A program made the position numbers and the translations under genes. A stretch of DNA of 64,000 nucleotides, from positions 306,085 to 370,084 of the forward strand of contig NZ_PDWN01000002.1 in assembly GCF_010093205.1 (NCBI RefSeq), given 5' to 3'. Shown here piece by piece: positions 26,007 through 34,680 of this stretch; within the stretch, counting starts at the first letter, position 1; each line of letters starts with the position of its first letter. Below the pieces are notes generated by a model, which saw only the letters and a program-made list of their open reading frames with translations, did not search any database and was not told the origin of the DNA. Origin of the DNA: Pseudoxanthomonas daejeonensis. Its GTDB lineage: Bacteria; Pseudomonadota; Gammaproteobacteria; Xanthomonadales; Xanthomonadaceae.

Positions 26007-26666
26007 TCAGCCGCCCAGCGCGATGGTCAGGACCGCCAGCACCACGCCGAGGGCGGCCATGCCCAGGCCCACGCGCAGTGCCGGCCGACCGATGCTGCGT
26101 GCGTAGACCACGCCGGCCAGGAACAGCATGACCAGGGCGATCGCATTGGACAGGCGCATGGCCGGGCCGACGTGGTCCAGGAGCAGGAACGGCAACGCCA
26201 GCGGAAAGGTGGTGAACACCACCAGCAGGCCTACCGCGAGCGCCCCCAGCCAGTCGCGCCGGGTCAGGCGCCCATGGTCGGGCGGCTCGGGGACCGCGGC
26301 CAGCCGCTCGCGCAGCGCCTCCACTTCGTCCTCGCGGATGAGCCCGGCTAGCAGGGGCGGCATTGCGGCGGCGATGGCCGCGCGAGCCTGCCCCGGGTCG
26401 CGCGCATCGCGCACCGCCCGGAACGTCCGCAGCTCTTCGCTGCGTTCGGCCCGGCAGGCCATCAGGTAGATGATCCCGTCGATGAGGCCCCAGGCGATGT
26501 TGCAGCCGAGCGCGCCGATGAACATGACCCGCACGTCGTCGCGCCCGGCCTCGGCGACGCTCAGGGTGCCGGTGAACGTCATGGTCATGATCACGCCGAA
26601 CAGGATCTCGGCCGCGCGCTCGGCCGGATCCAGGATGCGGCGCGACTCGGGCAGGATGGCGCGCAA
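26007..26666 (-). CDS. VIT-family-like membrane protein with uncertain start
   Basis: About 219 residues. The N-terminal part (RILDPAERAAEILFGVIMTMTFTGTLSVAEAG, a VIT1/CCC1-like first helix cited for identity) is followed by hydrophobic segments around CNIAWGLIDGIIYLMACRAE, a cytoplasmic stretch rich in Glu/Arg, and three C-terminal helices. Relatives transport iron or manganese, but the metal-coordinating pattern cannot be confirmed by eye. Start choices are TTG 26666 (no ribosome site) or CTG 26693, which overlaps the regulator stop as CTGA. No ATG or GTG fits the conserved N-terminus. It is last in the three-gene sensor operon. Confidence 0.72.
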   Translation of the reverse strand: MRAILPESRRILDPAERAAEILFGVIMTMTFTGTLSVAEAGRDDVRVMFIGALGCNIAWGLIDGIIYLMACRAERSEELRTFRAVRDARDPGQARAAIAAAMPPLLAGLIREDEVEALRERLAAVPEPPDHGRLTRRDWLGALAVGLLVVFTTFPLALPFLLLDHVGPAMRLSNAIALVMLFLAGVVYARSIGRPALRVGLGMAALGVVLAVLTIALGG

Positions 26667-26689
26667 GGGCTGCGGGTCGGGCGCCGCGC

Positions 26690-27358
26690 TCAGCCGCTGA
26701 CGGGCTCGTGCGCGGCCGGCGGAGATGCGGCGGGTGTCGCGCCGGCATCGCCCGCGCCAGCCCCGGTCCGCTCCATGAAACGCACCAGGTCCACCAGCGA
26801 ACGGATGCCCAGCTTGTGCAGGATGCGCGAACGATGGACCTTGATGGTCTTCTCGGCGATGCCCAGGTCCGCGGCGATCTGCTTGTTCAGGCGCCCGGTC
26901 ATCAGCCTCGGCACCAGCTCGCGTTCGCGCGGGGTCAGCGTCGCGAGCAGCGCGCATGCGTCCTCGCGGTCGTGGTCGCGGTGGCGCGTGGCGTCATCCA
27001 TCGACACGCCGCGCTTGACCGCTTCCAGCAGCGCTTCCACGTCGACGGGCTTGGTCAGGAAATCGATCGCCCCGGCCTTCATCGCGCGGACGCTGCTGGC
27101 GATGTCGCCGCAGCCGGTCAGGAAGATCACCGGCTGGCTGACGCCCTGCCGGGCCAGCATCGCCTGCAGTTCCAATCCGTCCGTGCCCGGCATCGACAGG
27201 TCCAGGACGATGCAGCCGGTCGTAGCCGGGTCGTAGGCCTCTAGGAATTCCCGGGTCGAACCACTCAATGCGACCTCGAAGCCGTCGCTGGCCAGCAACC
27301 GGGCCAGCGCCTTCAGGACATCGGGATCGTCGTCGACGATGTGGACCAAGGCGGACAT
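26690..27358 (-). CDS. FixJ/NarL-type response regulator with LuxR DNA-binding domain
   Basis: A 222-residue regulator. The receiver domain has HIVDDDPD with the acidic pocket, Asp53 as phosphorylation site (CIVLDLSMPG) and Lys103 (FLTKPVDVEALL). A LuxR-type helix-turn-helix at about residues 150-210 reads LTPRERELVPRLMTG and then IAEKTIKVHRSRILHKLGI, the FixJ/TodT pattern. It starts 2 bases after the stop of the sensor kinase gene, so the pair is coupled. Targets may include the divergent receiver-export operon; that is inference from position. Confidence 0.92.
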   Translation of the reverse strand: MSALVHIVDDDPDVLKALARLLASDGFEVALSGSTREFLEAYDPATTGCIVLDLSMPGTDGLELQAMLARQGVSQPVIFLTGCGDIASSVRAMKAGAIDFLTKPVDVEALLEAVKRGVSMDDATRHRDHDREDACALLATLTPRERELVPRLMTGRLNKQIAADLGIAEKTIKVHRSRILHKLGIRSLVDLVRFMERTGAGAGDAGATPAASPPAAHEPVSG

Positions 27359-27360
27359 GG

Positions 27361-29544
27361 TTACCCCTGTACCGGCAGATCGAAGGATACGCGCGCACCC
27401 TGCGGCCTCACGTTCTCGGCCCAGATGCGTCCTCCATGGGCACGCACAATCGTACGGCACACGGCCAGCCCCATGCCCATGCCGGTGGCCTTGGTGGTCT
27501 CGAACGGAGTGAAGATGCGTTCGAGCATGTCCTCCGGGATACCACTGCCGGTATCCACCACTTCGGCGCGGACCCCGGTCTCGGTGCGATGCGTGCGGAT
27601 GCGGATGATGCGGTTCGCCGGGTCGTCGGGCAGCGCGTCGCAGGCGTTGCGCATCAGGTTCATCAGCACCTGCTGCAGCTGGATCGGATCGCCCGGGCAG
27701 TCCGGCAGGCCCGGCATCAGGTTCATCCGGCAGGACACGCGGCGATTGAGCAGGTCGTTGCGCATCAGGCGCACGCAGTCCTGGACCACCTCGTTGATTT
27801 CCAGCGGGGCGAACTCACGGGCCTCGCGGCGGAGCATGCTGCGCAGGCGGCTGATCACCTGCCCGGCACGGCGATCGGTTTCCACGATGTCGGCGAGGAT
27901 CTCCTGCACCTGGTCGAGGTCGGAGGGATCGCGATTGAGGATGCGCTGCGCGGCCTGCGCGTTGCTGAGGATCGCCGCCAGCGGCTGGTTGAGTTCGTGC
28001 GCGAGCGAGCCGGACAGTTCCCCCAGCATGGTGACGCGGGCAAGGTGGGCCACGCTCTCGCGCTCCATCGCCATCTCGTACTCGACTTTCTTGCGCGCAC
28101 TCAGGTCCGTCACCGCGACCATGATCCGGGTGCGATCCTCCAGCACCACGCGGCACAGGCGCACCTCGATCGGGAACGGTTCGCCGCCCCTGCGCTGGCC
28201 GTGCAGGTCGTGCGCACCACCCATCTCGTTGCGCGCGCTGTCCACGAACTGCCGCCACAGCAGCAGGTCCTGCGTGCGCGCCTCCTCGGCGATCAACGCG
28301 GCCACCTCCATCCCGGCCATCTCCTCCTGCGAGTACCCGAACGTGCTCGCGGCGGCGACGTTGGCGTAGCGCACCGAACCCGATTCGTCGAACATCAGCA
28401 ACGCGCTCGGCGCGGCCTCGAGGAGGGTACGCAACAGGTCGGCCTCCTCCTTGCGCCGGGTCACGTCCAGGGTCACGCCGCGCACCACCAGCGGCGCGCC
28501 ACGCACATCGTGCTCGACGTTGCCGCGCAAGAGGATCCAGCGCCGGACGCCATCGGGTCGCTGGATGCGGTACTCGAACTCGTACGCAGGCTGGCGGATG
28601 GCCTCGCGGAACGCACGCTCCTCCTCGCGCCCGAGTTCGGCATTGTCGAACAGGTCGCGCGTGGCCACGCCGCTGGTGGCGGCATGGCCGAGCAGGACGT
28701 GGTTGGTTTCGTTCTGGGCGAACCCGCCTTCGGCCACGTCCCACTGCCACAGGCCCAGGTTGGCCGCGTTGGCGGCGACCTCGAGGTCGCGCTGGGCCTT
28801 CAGGTTGCGCAGTTCGCTCGCCTGGAGCAGTTCGTCGGTGCGCCGCGCGCGCAGCAGGTCGCGCACCAGCAGCGCGCTGAGCATCACGATCATGACCACG
28901 AAACTGGGTGAAGTCCCCAGCGGCAGGCGCGGCTGGCCCTTCACCATCGACAGCGCCGAGGCGACCATGGTGCCGCTCAGCAGCAGCCACCCCCCGCAGA
29001 GCAGCAAGGCACTGTTCCAGGCCGGCGAACGACGCGGCACCCGGTAGAGGGTCTGCACGAGGTAGCCGACCAGCAGCACGTTGCTCGCCTGGCCCAGGAT
29101 CATCCAGGGGTTGGTCTCGCCGACCGGGAACGCCACCTGCGCGCCGAGCCAGGTGGCGTGTCCGATGCGGTCCACGGACAGGAAATTCAGGTTGACCCCG
29201 GTCGCGAAGTTCAGCAGCAAGGCCAGCAGTCGCAGCACCACCGCGGACTTGCCCAGCAGGGGCGAGCCGAACCCGAACATCGAATGCACGACGTAGACGA
29301 TCGAGCACACCAGCAGCGCGATCGGCACGTGCCAGCCACGGATGATGGAGGCCATCTGACCGGGGGTCTCGGCACGGAAGCTGGCCAGTTCGAACAGCGC
29401 GATGGACCCCACCGACATCGCCGCCACCGCCAGCGCGAGGTGGATGCGCTCGTCGAGCCGGTTTATCCAGAGCGCAGCATGGACCAGCCCGAGCACGAAG
29501 CTCGCGGCGGCCAGCATGGGCCATACCAGGTCGACCCAATCCAT
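27361..29544 (-). CDS. multi-span PAS sensor histidine kinase (FixL-like catalytic part)
   Basis: A 727-residue kinase. Seven or eight hydrophobic helices span residues 1-265, an integral membrane sensor resembling MASE-type modules. Two PAS domains lie at about 290-400 (LGLWQWDVAEGGF) and 405-525 (ALLMFDESGSVRYANVAA). The dimerisation/phospho-acceptor helix contains LSGSLAHELNQPLAAILSN (about 545-563), and the ATPase domain shows LMNLMRNACDAL, DTGSGIP and GMGMGLAVCRTI. This is the HisKA subtype of FixL/TodS-like kinases. It is the first gene of a three-gene operon with a FixJ-type regulator and a VIT-like protein, and is divergent from a receiver-led export operon. The signal is unknown. Confidence 0.9.
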   Translation of the reverse strand: MDWVDLVWPMLAAASFVLGLVHAALWINRLDERIHLALAVAAMSVGSIALFELASFRAETPGQMASIIRGWHVPIALLVCSIVYVVHSMFGFGSPLLGKSAVVLRLLALLLNFATGVNLNFLSVDRIGHATWLGAQVAFPVGETNPWMILGQASNVLLVGYLVQTLYRVPRRSPAWNSALLLCGGWLLLSGTMVASALSMVKGQPRLPLGTSPSFVVMIVMLSALLVRDLLRARRTDELLQASELRNLKAQRDLEVAANAANLGLWQWDVAEGGFAQNETNHVLLGHAATSGVATRDLFDNAELGREEERAFREAIRQPAYEFEYRIQRPDGVRRWILLRGNVEHDVRGAPLVVRGVTLDVTRRKEEADLLRTLLEAAPSALLMFDESGSVRYANVAAASTFGYSQEEMAGMEVAALIAEEARTQDLLLWRQFVDSARNEMGGAHDLHGQRRGGEPFPIEVRLCRVVLEDRTRIMVAVTDLSARKKVEYEMAMERESVAHLARVTMLGELSGSLAHELNQPLAAILSNAQAAQRILNRDPSDLDQVQEILADIVETDRRAGQVISRLRSMLRREAREFAPLEINEVVQDCVRLMRNDLLNRRVSCRMNLMPGLPDCPGDPIQLQQVLMNLMRNACDALPDDPANRIIRIRTHRTETGVRAEVVDTGSGIPEDMLERIFTPFETTKATGMGMGLAVCRTIVRAHGGRIWAENVRPQGARVSFDLPVQG

Positions 29545-29765
29545 AGTCCGGTTCCCTGACGACGTCCGCTTGGAAAATGCGGGGCAGACACGATCGCCGC
29601 GGACTTCCTGCCGCTGCCCGATGGCGCATTCCTTGTCGATCTGCCCGCCGGGACCCCTGCACCCGGCTTGCCTGCATCCTCGCACAGGCATGTGACGGAC
29701 ATAAGGCCCCCGCATGGGGCCAACGGCCAATTGCCGCCCCCCGGTACCCGGGCGATGGTGCGGCC

Positions 29766-30194
29766 ATGTCGGGAAAGGCCCCCATCATTGCCGTGGTCGA
29801 CGACGAGGATGACGTGCGGCATTCGCTGCAACGCCTGCTTCGCGCCGCCGGATTCGAGGTCCTGGTCTACGGATCGGGCACCGAGTTCCTGCGCCACGTG
29901 ACCGACAGCGCGCCCGATTGCGTAGTCCTGGACATGCACATGCCGCGCCTGACCGGGCTGGATGTCCAGGCGGCGCTCCGCGAGCGCGCCCTGGTCTTAC
30001 CGGTGGTCATCCTGACCGGCAACGAGACCGACGAGATGCGCACCGCCGCCTTCGCGGCCGGGGTCGACGACTACCTGGCCAAGCCCGTCGACGACGACGT
30101 GCTGATCGGCGCGATCGTGGCCGCCATGCACCACCACGGCCGCCCGCGCGGTCCCGGCACCAGCGAACCGGATACCCGCAGGGGAACGCCATGA
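29766..30194 (+). CDS. single-domain response regulator (receiver only)
   Basis: A 142-residue receiver without an output domain: VVDDEDDVRHS acidic pocket, Asp56 (CVVLDMHMPRLTG) and Lys106 (DDYLAKPVDDDVL), then a short His/Pro tail. Stand-alone receivers usually act as phosphate shuttles or sinks, or dock onto partner proteins. The divergent PAS kinase is the obvious phosphate donor. Its TGA overlaps the ATG of the DUF3302 gene (ATGA at 30191), tying it to the export genes. The 221 bases to the kinase start hold the divergent promoters, which I could not define; a small inverted repeat GGCCCC/GGGGCC is present there. Confidence 0.88.
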   Translation: MSGKAPIIAVVDDEDDVRHSLQRLLRAAGFEVLVYGSGTEFLRHVTDSAPDCVVLDMHMPRLTGLDVQAALRERALVLPVVILTGNETDEMRTAAFAAGVDDYLAKPVDDDVLIGAIVAAMHHHGRPRGPGTSEPDTRRGTP

Positions 30195-30826
30195 CCATGC
30201 CACGCCGCGCCGCCCGCCCGCCCGCCGCCTGCGCGGCGATCCCGGTCCTCGCCACCCTCATGCCGGGACCGGCGCACGCCTCGCTGCTGAGCGGCGAAGC
30301 GCTGGACACCATGGCCGACGTGATCGCATGGATCGCCCTGATCATCGTGCCGATCGTGCTGATCAGCGTGTTCTGGATCGTGCACATCCTGCCGGAGAAG
30401 ATCGCGCACAAGCGGCGCCACCCGCAGCTGGCGGCGATCAAGACCCTATGCCTGCTGTCGCTGTTCTTCGGCGGCCTGCTGTGGCCGCTGGCCTGGTTGT
30501 GGGCCTATACCAAGCCGGTGCTGCACAAGCTCGCCTATGGCACCGACCAGGACGACCACGACGACCATGATGCGGCGATAACGCCGTTCAAGGATGCCAA
30601 GGGCGAGGCCGACCCGCTGGTCGAGCAGACCCCCGTGCCTGCAATCGGCGCCAGTGCGGCCTCCGCTCCCGTCATTGCATCGACCGCACCCCACGCGGAG
30701 CTGGAGGAGCTGCGCCGGCGACTGCGCGCGCTGGAAATGGCGGTGGCGATGTCTCCCGGGCCTGGCCGCGCATCCCCGCCTACCGGCGGCGGTACGGGCG
30801 GTGCCGGCGGCGGCAAAGGGACCTGA
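30191..30826 (+). CDS. DUF3302 (YiaW-like) inner-membrane protein
   Basis: A 211-residue protein. A possible signal or leader to about residue 30 is followed by one helix (VIAWIALIIVPIVLISVFWIV) with the DUF3302 signature HILPEKIAHKRRHPQ and then a second helix (LCLLSLFFGGLLWPLAWLWAY). The long Asp/His and Pro/Ala C-terminal tail ends Gly-rich. In E. coli, yiaW (DUF3302) pairs with yiaV (HlyD-type adaptor); here too the HlyD gene follows within 13 bases. It may be the inner-membrane partner of the adaptor, since no ABC, MFS or RND permease is present. Confidence 0.85.
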   Translation: MTMPRRAARPPAACAAIPVLATLMPGPAHASLLSGEALDTMADVIAWIALIIVPIVLISVFWIVHILPEKIAHKRRHPQLAAIKTLCLLSLFFGGLLWPLAWLWAYTKPVLHKLAYGTDQDDHDDHDAAITPFKDAKGEADPLVEQTPVPAIGASAASAPVIASTAPHAELEELRRRLRALEMAVAMSPGPGRASPPTGGGTGGAGGGKGT

Positions 30827-30838
30827 GGCGAGGACACC

Positions 30839-32023
30839 ATGGAAATCATCCTGCTGCTGATCTATTCGTTCTTCGTCTGGCTGATCTTCTTCAAGTTCAA
30901 GTGGCTGCCCTGGAACTTCATTTCCCAGATCATCGTCATCTCGCTGCCGATCTTCGCGATGACCGCGCTGATCCTGTTCCTCAACATCGTGGCGCCCTCC
31001 TCGGCCGACGTGCGCGTGATCAACTACGTGGTGCAGGTCGTGCCGCGCGTGGCGGGCCGGGTGATCGAGGTACCGGTGGAAGCCAACCGGCCGGTGAAGA
31101 AGGGCGACGTCCTGTTCCGCATCGACCCGGTGCCGTTCCAGCAGGAACTGCGCGCGCTGGAAGCGAAACTGCCGGAAATGGAAGCCAAGCTGGACACCGC
31201 GCAGGCGTACCAGCGTGAACTCGACGAACAACTGAAATCGGCCCGCGCCGGCCGCGTCGCCGTGGCCTCGCGCCTGGCCCTGGCCGAGCGGCGCCAGCGG
31301 CAGACCACCGAGCTGGCCGAGACCGGCGCCGGATCGGTGTACGACCGCGAGCAGGCCGAGACCGAAGCGGCCAGCCTGCGCGCGGAACTGGCCTCGACCA
31401 ATGCCACCGTCTCCCAGGTCGAACAGAAACTCTCGGCACAGACCGACGAAGGCCAGCTGTCGGAAGTGGCGCAGGCCCACGCGGCGATCGAACAGCTGCG
31501 CGCGCAGATCGTCGAGGCCACCTGGCAGCTTGAACAGACCACGGTCTACGCACCCGCCAACGGCAGCGTCATCAACCTGCAGCTGCGCGTGGGCTCGTAT
31601 GCCGCCAACCTGCCGATGGCGCCGGTGATGAGCTTCGTGGAAGAGGAGCAATGGGTGCTGGCGATGTACGCGCAGAACGAGCTGCGCTACGTGGCGCCGG
31701 GCAACGAGGCCGAGATCGCACTCAAGGTCATGCCCAACCGGATCATCAAGTGCGAGGTCGACTCGGTGGTGTGGGCGTCCAGTACCGGCCAGCTGCCGAT
31801 CGGCGGCATGCTTCCGGGCCAGAACGTCACCCAGCCGGTGCCGCCGGGCAAGATCGCGGTGCGCCTGCGCCCGGTCGGCGACGACCAGACCACGTTCCTG
31901 GCGATGGGCGCGCAGGGCCAGGGCGCGATCTACACCGAGCATGGCGCGCTGATCCACATCATCCGCAAGGTGATCCTGCGGGTCGGCACCAAGCTCGACT
32001 GGCTCGTCCTCAAGCTGCACTGA
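30839..32023 (+). CDS. HlyD/EmrA-type membrane-fusion (periplasmic adaptor) protein
   Basis: A 394-residue adaptor of tripartite efflux systems. Two N-terminal hydrophobic segments (IILLLIYSFFVWLIFFKF and IIVISLPIFAMTALILFLNI) are followed by a biotinyl-lipoyl-like half (VVQVVPRVAGRVIEVPVEAN, PVKKGDVLFRIDP), a coiled-coil hairpin at about 105-225 rich in Glu/Gln/Ala, and the second lipoyl half (TTVYAPANGSVINLQLRVG). The double N-terminal helix and the pairing with DUF3302 match E. coli YiaV. It bridges the inner membrane to the outer-membrane factor encoded 5 bases downstream. Confidence 0.92.
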   Translation: MEIILLLIYSFFVWLIFFKFKWLPWNFISQIIVISLPIFAMTALILFLNIVAPSSADVRVINYVVQVVPRVAGRVIEVPVEANRPVKKGDVLFRIDPVPFQQELRALEAKLPEMEAKLDTAQAYQRELDEQLKSARAGRVAVASRLALAERRQRQTTELAETGAGSVYDREQAETEAASLRAELASTNATVSQVEQKLSAQTDEGQLSEVAQAHAAIEQLRAQIVEATWQLEQTTVYAPANGSVINLQLRVGSYAANLPMAPVMSFVEEEQWVLAMYAQNELRYVAPGNEAEIALKVMPNRIIKCEVDSVVWASSTGQLPIGGMLPGQNVTQPVPPGKIAVRLRPVGDDQTTFLAMGAQGQGAIYTEHGALIHIIRKVILRVGTKLDWLVLKLH

Positions 32024-32028
32024 CCGCC

Positions 32029-33495
32029 ATGCACACGCACATCGCCCCTTCCGTCTTCCCCGGCGCACTGCGCGTGGCGGCTGTGACGTTCGTGCTGAGC
32101 CTGGCGACGGGCTGCGCGGTGCTGCCCGAGCCCACCGCCAGCGAAGTGCAGGCGCAGGCGCTGGGCAAGGTCGTCGTCCCGCCGAACTGGTCGGCCGAGG
32201 CCAGCGCCGCCCAGGTCGACGAAGGCTGGCTCGCCAGCTTCAACGACCCCGAGCTCTCGCGCCTGGTCCACGAAGCGCTGGAGAACAACCCGGACCTGTG
32301 GGTGGCGTCGGCGCGACTGGAAATGGCCAACGCGCAGGTCGACATCGCCGAGGCCCAGCTCAAGCCCGCCATCGGCGTGCTCGGCCGCGCCGGCAACAAG
32401 CCGGTCGCCGACCTGGTCGCACTGCTGAGCGGCGTGATGCTGCGCATGTCATGGGAGATCGACCTCTGGGGCCGCATGCGCTACGCGCGCAACGCAGCCC
32501 GCGCCTCGCGCGATGCCACCAGCGCCGACTACCGCTACGCCCAGCAATCGCTGGCCGCGTCGGTCGCACGGGCCTGGTTCGTGGTCAGCGAAACGCGCCT
32601 GCAGCAGCAACTGGCCACGGAGATGGTGGATTCGGGCGGCAACCTGCTGCAGATGAGCGAACAGCGGCGCAAGGTCGGCGTGGGCACCGACGCGGAGATC
32701 ATGGCCGCACGCGCCAACCTGGCCAGCTACGCCGATGCGCAGCAGCAGGTGGGCCTGGCCCATCGCCAGGCCCTGCGCGCGCTGGAACTCCTGCTCGGCC
32801 GCTACCCGGGCGCGACCCTGGCCGCACGCGAGGACCTCACCGCGTTCCCGGGCCCGGTCCCCGCCGGCATTCCGGCCGACGTGCTCAACCGCCGCCCGGA
32901 CATGGTCGCCGCCGAACGGCGCGTGGCCAGCGCGTTCGACCGGATCGGCGGAGCCAAGGCCTCGATGCTGCCCAGCCTGTCGCTGTCGGCCGGCTACGGC
33001 CGGATCAGCAACGAGGCGGTGCAGATGCGCGACGACCTCGAGCAGACCACGGGCAGCACCGCGGCCACCGCGATGGTCCCGCTCTATACCGGCGGCGCCC
33101 TGACCGCACAGGTGGCGGTACGCACCGCCGAGCAGAAAGTCGCGGTGGCCGACTACGCCCGTCGCGCACTGGTCGCGCTGGGTGAAGTCGAGGATGCCCT
33201 GAACGCCGAAGCCGTCCTGGCCGAGCGCGAACGCATCCTCGGCGACGCTGCCGCCGCCGGTCGCCAAGCCACGCGCCTGGAACAGGACGCGTACCGCGTC
33301 GGCAAGTCCGACCTGCGTGCGGTGAACCAGCGCCAGCTGGCCCAGTGGGCCGCGGAAGTGGCGCTGCTCAACGTGCGTCGGGAACGCCTGGTCCGTCGCA
33401 TCGACCTGCACCTGGCCCTGGGCGGCAGTTTCGGCGATGCGCCGCTGGCCGCCGATACCGGAATGCCCGCAGCCGATACCTCCTCCAACAACTGA
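32029..33495 (+). CDS. NodT-type outer-membrane efflux lipoprotein
   Basis: A 488-residue TolC-like outer-membrane factor. It has a lipoprotein signal with TGC (Cys about 24), then the NodT/OprM hallmarks: the entry segment WLASFNDPELSRLVHEALENN (cited in part), DLWGRMRYARNAARAS at the first repeat, and LNRRPDMVAAERRVASAF in the second. Two structural repeats of about 200 residues each form the trimeric channel. It starts 5 bases after the adaptor stop and is clearly in its operon. The transported compound is unknown. Confidence 0.93.
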   Translation: MHTHIAPSVFPGALRVAAVTFVLSLATGCAVLPEPTASEVQAQALGKVVVPPNWSAEASAAQVDEGWLASFNDPELSRLVHEALENNPDLWVASARLEMANAQVDIAEAQLKPAIGVLGRAGNKPVADLVALLSGVMLRMSWEIDLWGRMRYARNAARASRDATSADYRYAQQSLAASVARAWFVVSETRLQQQLATEMVDSGGNLLQMSEQRRKVGVGTDAEIMAARANLASYADAQQQVGLAHRQALRALELLLGRYPGATLAAREDLTAFPGPVPAGIPADVLNRRPDMVAAERRVASAFDRIGGAKASMLPSLSLSAGYGRISNEAVQMRDDLEQTTGSTAATAMVPLYTGGALTAQVAVRTAEQKVAVADYARRALVALGEVEDALNAEAVLAERERILGDAAAAGRQATRLEQDAYRVGKSDLRAVNQRQLAQWAAEVALLNVRRERLVRRIDLHLALGGSFGDAPLAADTGMPAADTSSNN

Positions 33496-33517
33496 CGCGA
33501 CCGCCAAGGGAGCCGCC

Positions 33518-34342
33518 ATGAAGCCCCGCCTGATTGCCACCGCCACCGCCGCCCTCCTCGCCACCACGGCGCTCGATTGCCACGCACTCGAGCCGCTGGA
33601 TACCTTCAGTGCCCGCGTCGGCGGCTACGTCACCGAGTTCGACACCAAGATGCGCGCCGACGGCCAGGCCGACGACGGCACCCGGATCGACCTGGAGCGT
33701 GACCTGGGCATCGACCAGAACAACGTTCTCGCCATCATCGGCGCGACCTGGCGTCCCTGGGAAAAGCACGAGTTCGGCCTGTCCTATTACCAGGATGATG
33801 GTGACGCCACCCGCCAGATCGACCGCGATATCGAATTCGACGGCGTCGTCTACCCGGTCTCGAGCACGCTGCGCGCGAACCTGAACCTGGATGCCTACGA
33901 GGCCTCCTACGTGTACTGGGCCATGGACCGCGACAGCTGGGTCCTGGGTCCGCGCCTGGGCCTGATCTGGTACAGCATCGGGCTGGGGCTGTCGCTGGAA
34001 GTCGACGCCAATGGCAACCCCGTCGGCAGTGGCGGCATCAGCAACAGCGTGAGCGCCGACCTGCCGGCGCCGTCCATCGGCGGCAGCTGGCGCTGGGTGC
34101 CGGGCAACAGCGACTGGCGCCTGTCCGCCGACGTGGGCTACTTCACCGCCAACATCGACAACGTCGATGCGGACGTCACCACCGGCCGCTTCGGCGTGGA
34201 GTGGTTCCCCTGGGAGAACTGGGGCGCCTCGCTTGACTACACGATGCGCAGGATCGAGGCCGATGCCCAGGGCAACAGCTTCGACGGGAACTTCCGCTTC
34301 ATCGACAGCGGCTTGAGGCTGGGCGTGGTGTACCGGTTCTGA
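33518..34342 (+). CDS. outer-membrane beta-barrel protein of unknown function
   Basis: A 274-residue exported protein with a signal peptide (LIATATAALLATTALDCHA). Alternating hydrophobic/polar strands suggest a barrel of about 8-10 strands (VGGYVTEFDTKMRADG, EFGLSYYQDDGDA, RFGVEWFPWENWGASLDY), with the typical terminal aromatic residue (LGVVYRF). It ends the receiver-DUF3302-HlyD-NodT operon, 22 bases after the NodT stop, with an AAGGGAG ribosome site. Function and substrate are unknown. A compact hairpin follows and separates it from the decarboxylase gene. Confidence 0.83.
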   Translation: MKPRLIATATAALLATTALDCHALEPLDTFSARVGGYVTEFDTKMRADGQADDGTRIDLERDLGIDQNNVLAIIGATWRPWEKHEFGLSYYQDDGDATRQIDRDIEFDGVVYPVSSTLRANLNLDAYEASYVYWAMDRDSWVLGPRLGLIWYSIGLGLSLEVDANGNPVGSGGISNSVSADLPAPSIGGSWRWVPGNSDWRLSADVGYFTANIDNVDADVTTGRFGVEWFPWENWGASLDYTMRRIEADAQGNSFDGNFRFIDSGLRLGVVYRF

Positions 34343-34352
34343 CCGGCGCAGA

Positions 34353-34373
34353 GGCGGAAGCTCCGCTTCCGCC
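34353..34373 (+). terminator. hairpin after the beta-barrel gene
   Basis: Perfect 9-bp stem GGCGGAAGC / GCTTCCGCC with a 3-base loop, 10 bases after the stop. There is no clear T-run (GGCCTGCTTCC follows). It probably reduces read-through into the decarboxylase unit. Confidence 0.5.
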
Positions 34374-34582
34374 GGCCTGCTTCCCGCCCACGGCTCCACT
34401 TTCGGCTCCGCCATGACCGGCGGGGAGAACCTGCACGCCCGCCGGATAATGCGCAGTCATCCATCGTCCGGCATCGGAAGCGACCTGCACGCGCGCCGCG
34501 CCACGCTCGTTTCCCATGTCCTGGAACCCGCTGGATGGTTCATCTGCGCGTAGTGCCAAGAGCCAATACACGGCCTTCACAT

Positions 34583-34605
34583 CCAGTCCTAGCTTAGGCG
34601 ACTGG
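34583..34605 (+). promoter_or_regulatory. dyad in the 338-base gap upstream of the decarboxylase gene
   Basis: This gap is the largest in the window (34343-34680). Besides the hairpin at its left end it contains one notable dyad: outer arms CCAGTC / GACTGG and inner arms CCTA / TAGG around GCT, with a two-base bulge. It lies 76 bases before the ATG and could be an operator or an mRNA hairpin. I see no convincing -35/-10 pair and no other gene in the gap. Confidence 0.4.
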
Positions 34606-34680
34606 GCCACGCCGCACTCCCCCGGGACCGCTCGCGGTACCGGCGGCGGGGCCTTCTCACCCCTCCCTGGAGCACAGGCC

